NCBI RefSeq assembly: GCF_963678635.1 | Contig: NW_026970778.1 | Span: 21,001 to 85,000, forward strand | Length of the DNA stretch: 64,000 nucleotides | Direction: 5' to 3' | From: Symsagittifera roscoffensis | Lineage: Eukaryota; Xenacoelomorpha; Acoela; Convolutidae | In this document: in pieces, positions 63,550 to 64,000 of the stretch | Numbering within the stretch: the stretch's first letter is position 1 | How the letters are laid out: every line of letters begins with the position of its first letter | Position numbers and translations under genes: made by a program | The notes under the pieces: generated by a model | Told to the model about the DNA's origin: nothing | What the model saw: the letters and a program-made list of their open reading frames with translations, nothing else | Databases searched by the model: none

Positions 63550-64000
63550 TGTGCCAGTCGGTCATATTTGGAAGTTTGACCTTGAGAAGAGCAGAAAACA
63601 CTTGATTTTGGAGTGAAATTTAAATTTTTAAATTTTCGAATGGAACATGTCATGCACGATTTTCTCGCGAGAACTGAAAATCAAAAAAGGAAAAGAGAAC
63701 AATTTTAGAACAATTGCGGGAAAGTTGTCAGAAAAAAACGAGTGGGAAATTGCTATTCGCAATTTCCATCATAGTGAACAAGAGTAGAGCTGTCCTATCT
63801 GAAATAGAAGACAGAGTATTCCCGAGAGAGCAATTATTCGAACTGGACCAGAGTGAACCTTCGACGGAAGGGTGGACAGCTTGAGTGTCCCAATGGTCCA
63901 CATAAAACTTCGTTCTTGAGTTCAAACTTACCCTTACCATTCAAACTGATAAACATTGAACTTATCTAGTTACCTTAGTTAATTCTAGAGTTGCTCACCC
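63550..64000 (+). repeat. 3' LTR of the plus element (cut by window edge)
   Basis: Identical to 41429-41879 over all 451 visible bases, without gaps. The remainder, the target-site duplication and the outer part of the copy 2 LTR should follow outside the window. Confidence 0.95.

Larger units (their letters stand above)
41429..64000 (+). mobile_element. Giant Ty3-type LTR retroelement, second lineage, recent insertion
   Basis: Plus-strand element from the 5' LTR start TGTGCCAGTCGG (41429) to the 3' LTR start (63550) and beyond the window. It carries leader repeats, gag-pol (44909-53716), ORF2 (54240-63119) and a polypurine tract. It is colinear with copies 1 and 2 in every domain but its proteins are clearly diverged, strongly conserved in RT and integrase and weakly in Gag N-terminus and linkers. 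It sits inside the copy 2 LTR in opposite orientation. Visible LTR parts are identical. The target-site duplication cannot be read because the right flank is outside the window; the left flank is ...GACATGAC. Confidence 0.95.

Overview
The window is eukaryotic and consists entirely of LTR retroelement sequence. It holds three copies of a giant Ty3/gypsy-type (Metaviridae-like) retroelement from two related lineages, with no host gene, rRNA or tRNA that I can support. Very long intron-free polyprotein ORFs, two CCHC knuckles, protease, RT, RNase H and integrase in Ty3 order, and TG-starting LTRs preceded by a purine tract fix the identity. The host is most likely an animal. A TTTTCAG-type splice acceptor before ORF2 would suit a nematode, but that is a weak inference.

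Layout. (1) 1-18349, minus strand: copy 1. It carries a broken ORF2 (4537 down to the window edge), a broken gag-pol (14541-4934), and a leader plus LTR (14542-18349). (2) 18350-41428, minus strand: copy 2 of the same lineage, head-to-tail with copy 1 and apparently sharing one LTR with it. It has an intact 3163-aa Gag-Pol (38020-28529) and an intact 2981-aa ORF2 (28117-19172). (3) 41429-64000, plus strand: a diverged relative inserted in opposite orientation into the 5' LTR of copy 2. It has a Gag-Pol interrupted by one UAG (44909-53716) and a complete ORF2 (54240-63119). The visible 451 bp of its 3' LTR match its 5' LTR exactly, so the insertion is recent. LTR start to LTR start is about 22.1 kb.

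How the parts work together. Gag, protease, RT, RNase H and integrase come from one fused ORF. Its C-terminus continues past the integrase GPY/F module into an acidic linker and a region I read as macro-domain-like. ORF2 occupies the place of env but does not look like an envelope protein: it has no signal peptide, and it begins with an acyl-helix and coiled-coil region. It then carries a recognisable SGNH/GDSL hydrolase domain with Ser, Asn, Asp and His in place, followed by about 2300 residues of unknown function that include a conserved Cys/His cluster. A conserved 3' splice site before ORF2 in all three copies suggests a spliced subgenomic mRNA.

The most interesting signals are the giant SGNH-bearing ORF2, a 38-nt block identical in both lineages at the physical centre of the element that copies the 3' polypurine tract (a candidate central PPT), further PPT-like motifs in pol, and lineage-specific repeat arrays in the leaders. 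The tRNA primer-binding sites and the 3' ends of the LTRs could not be fixed.
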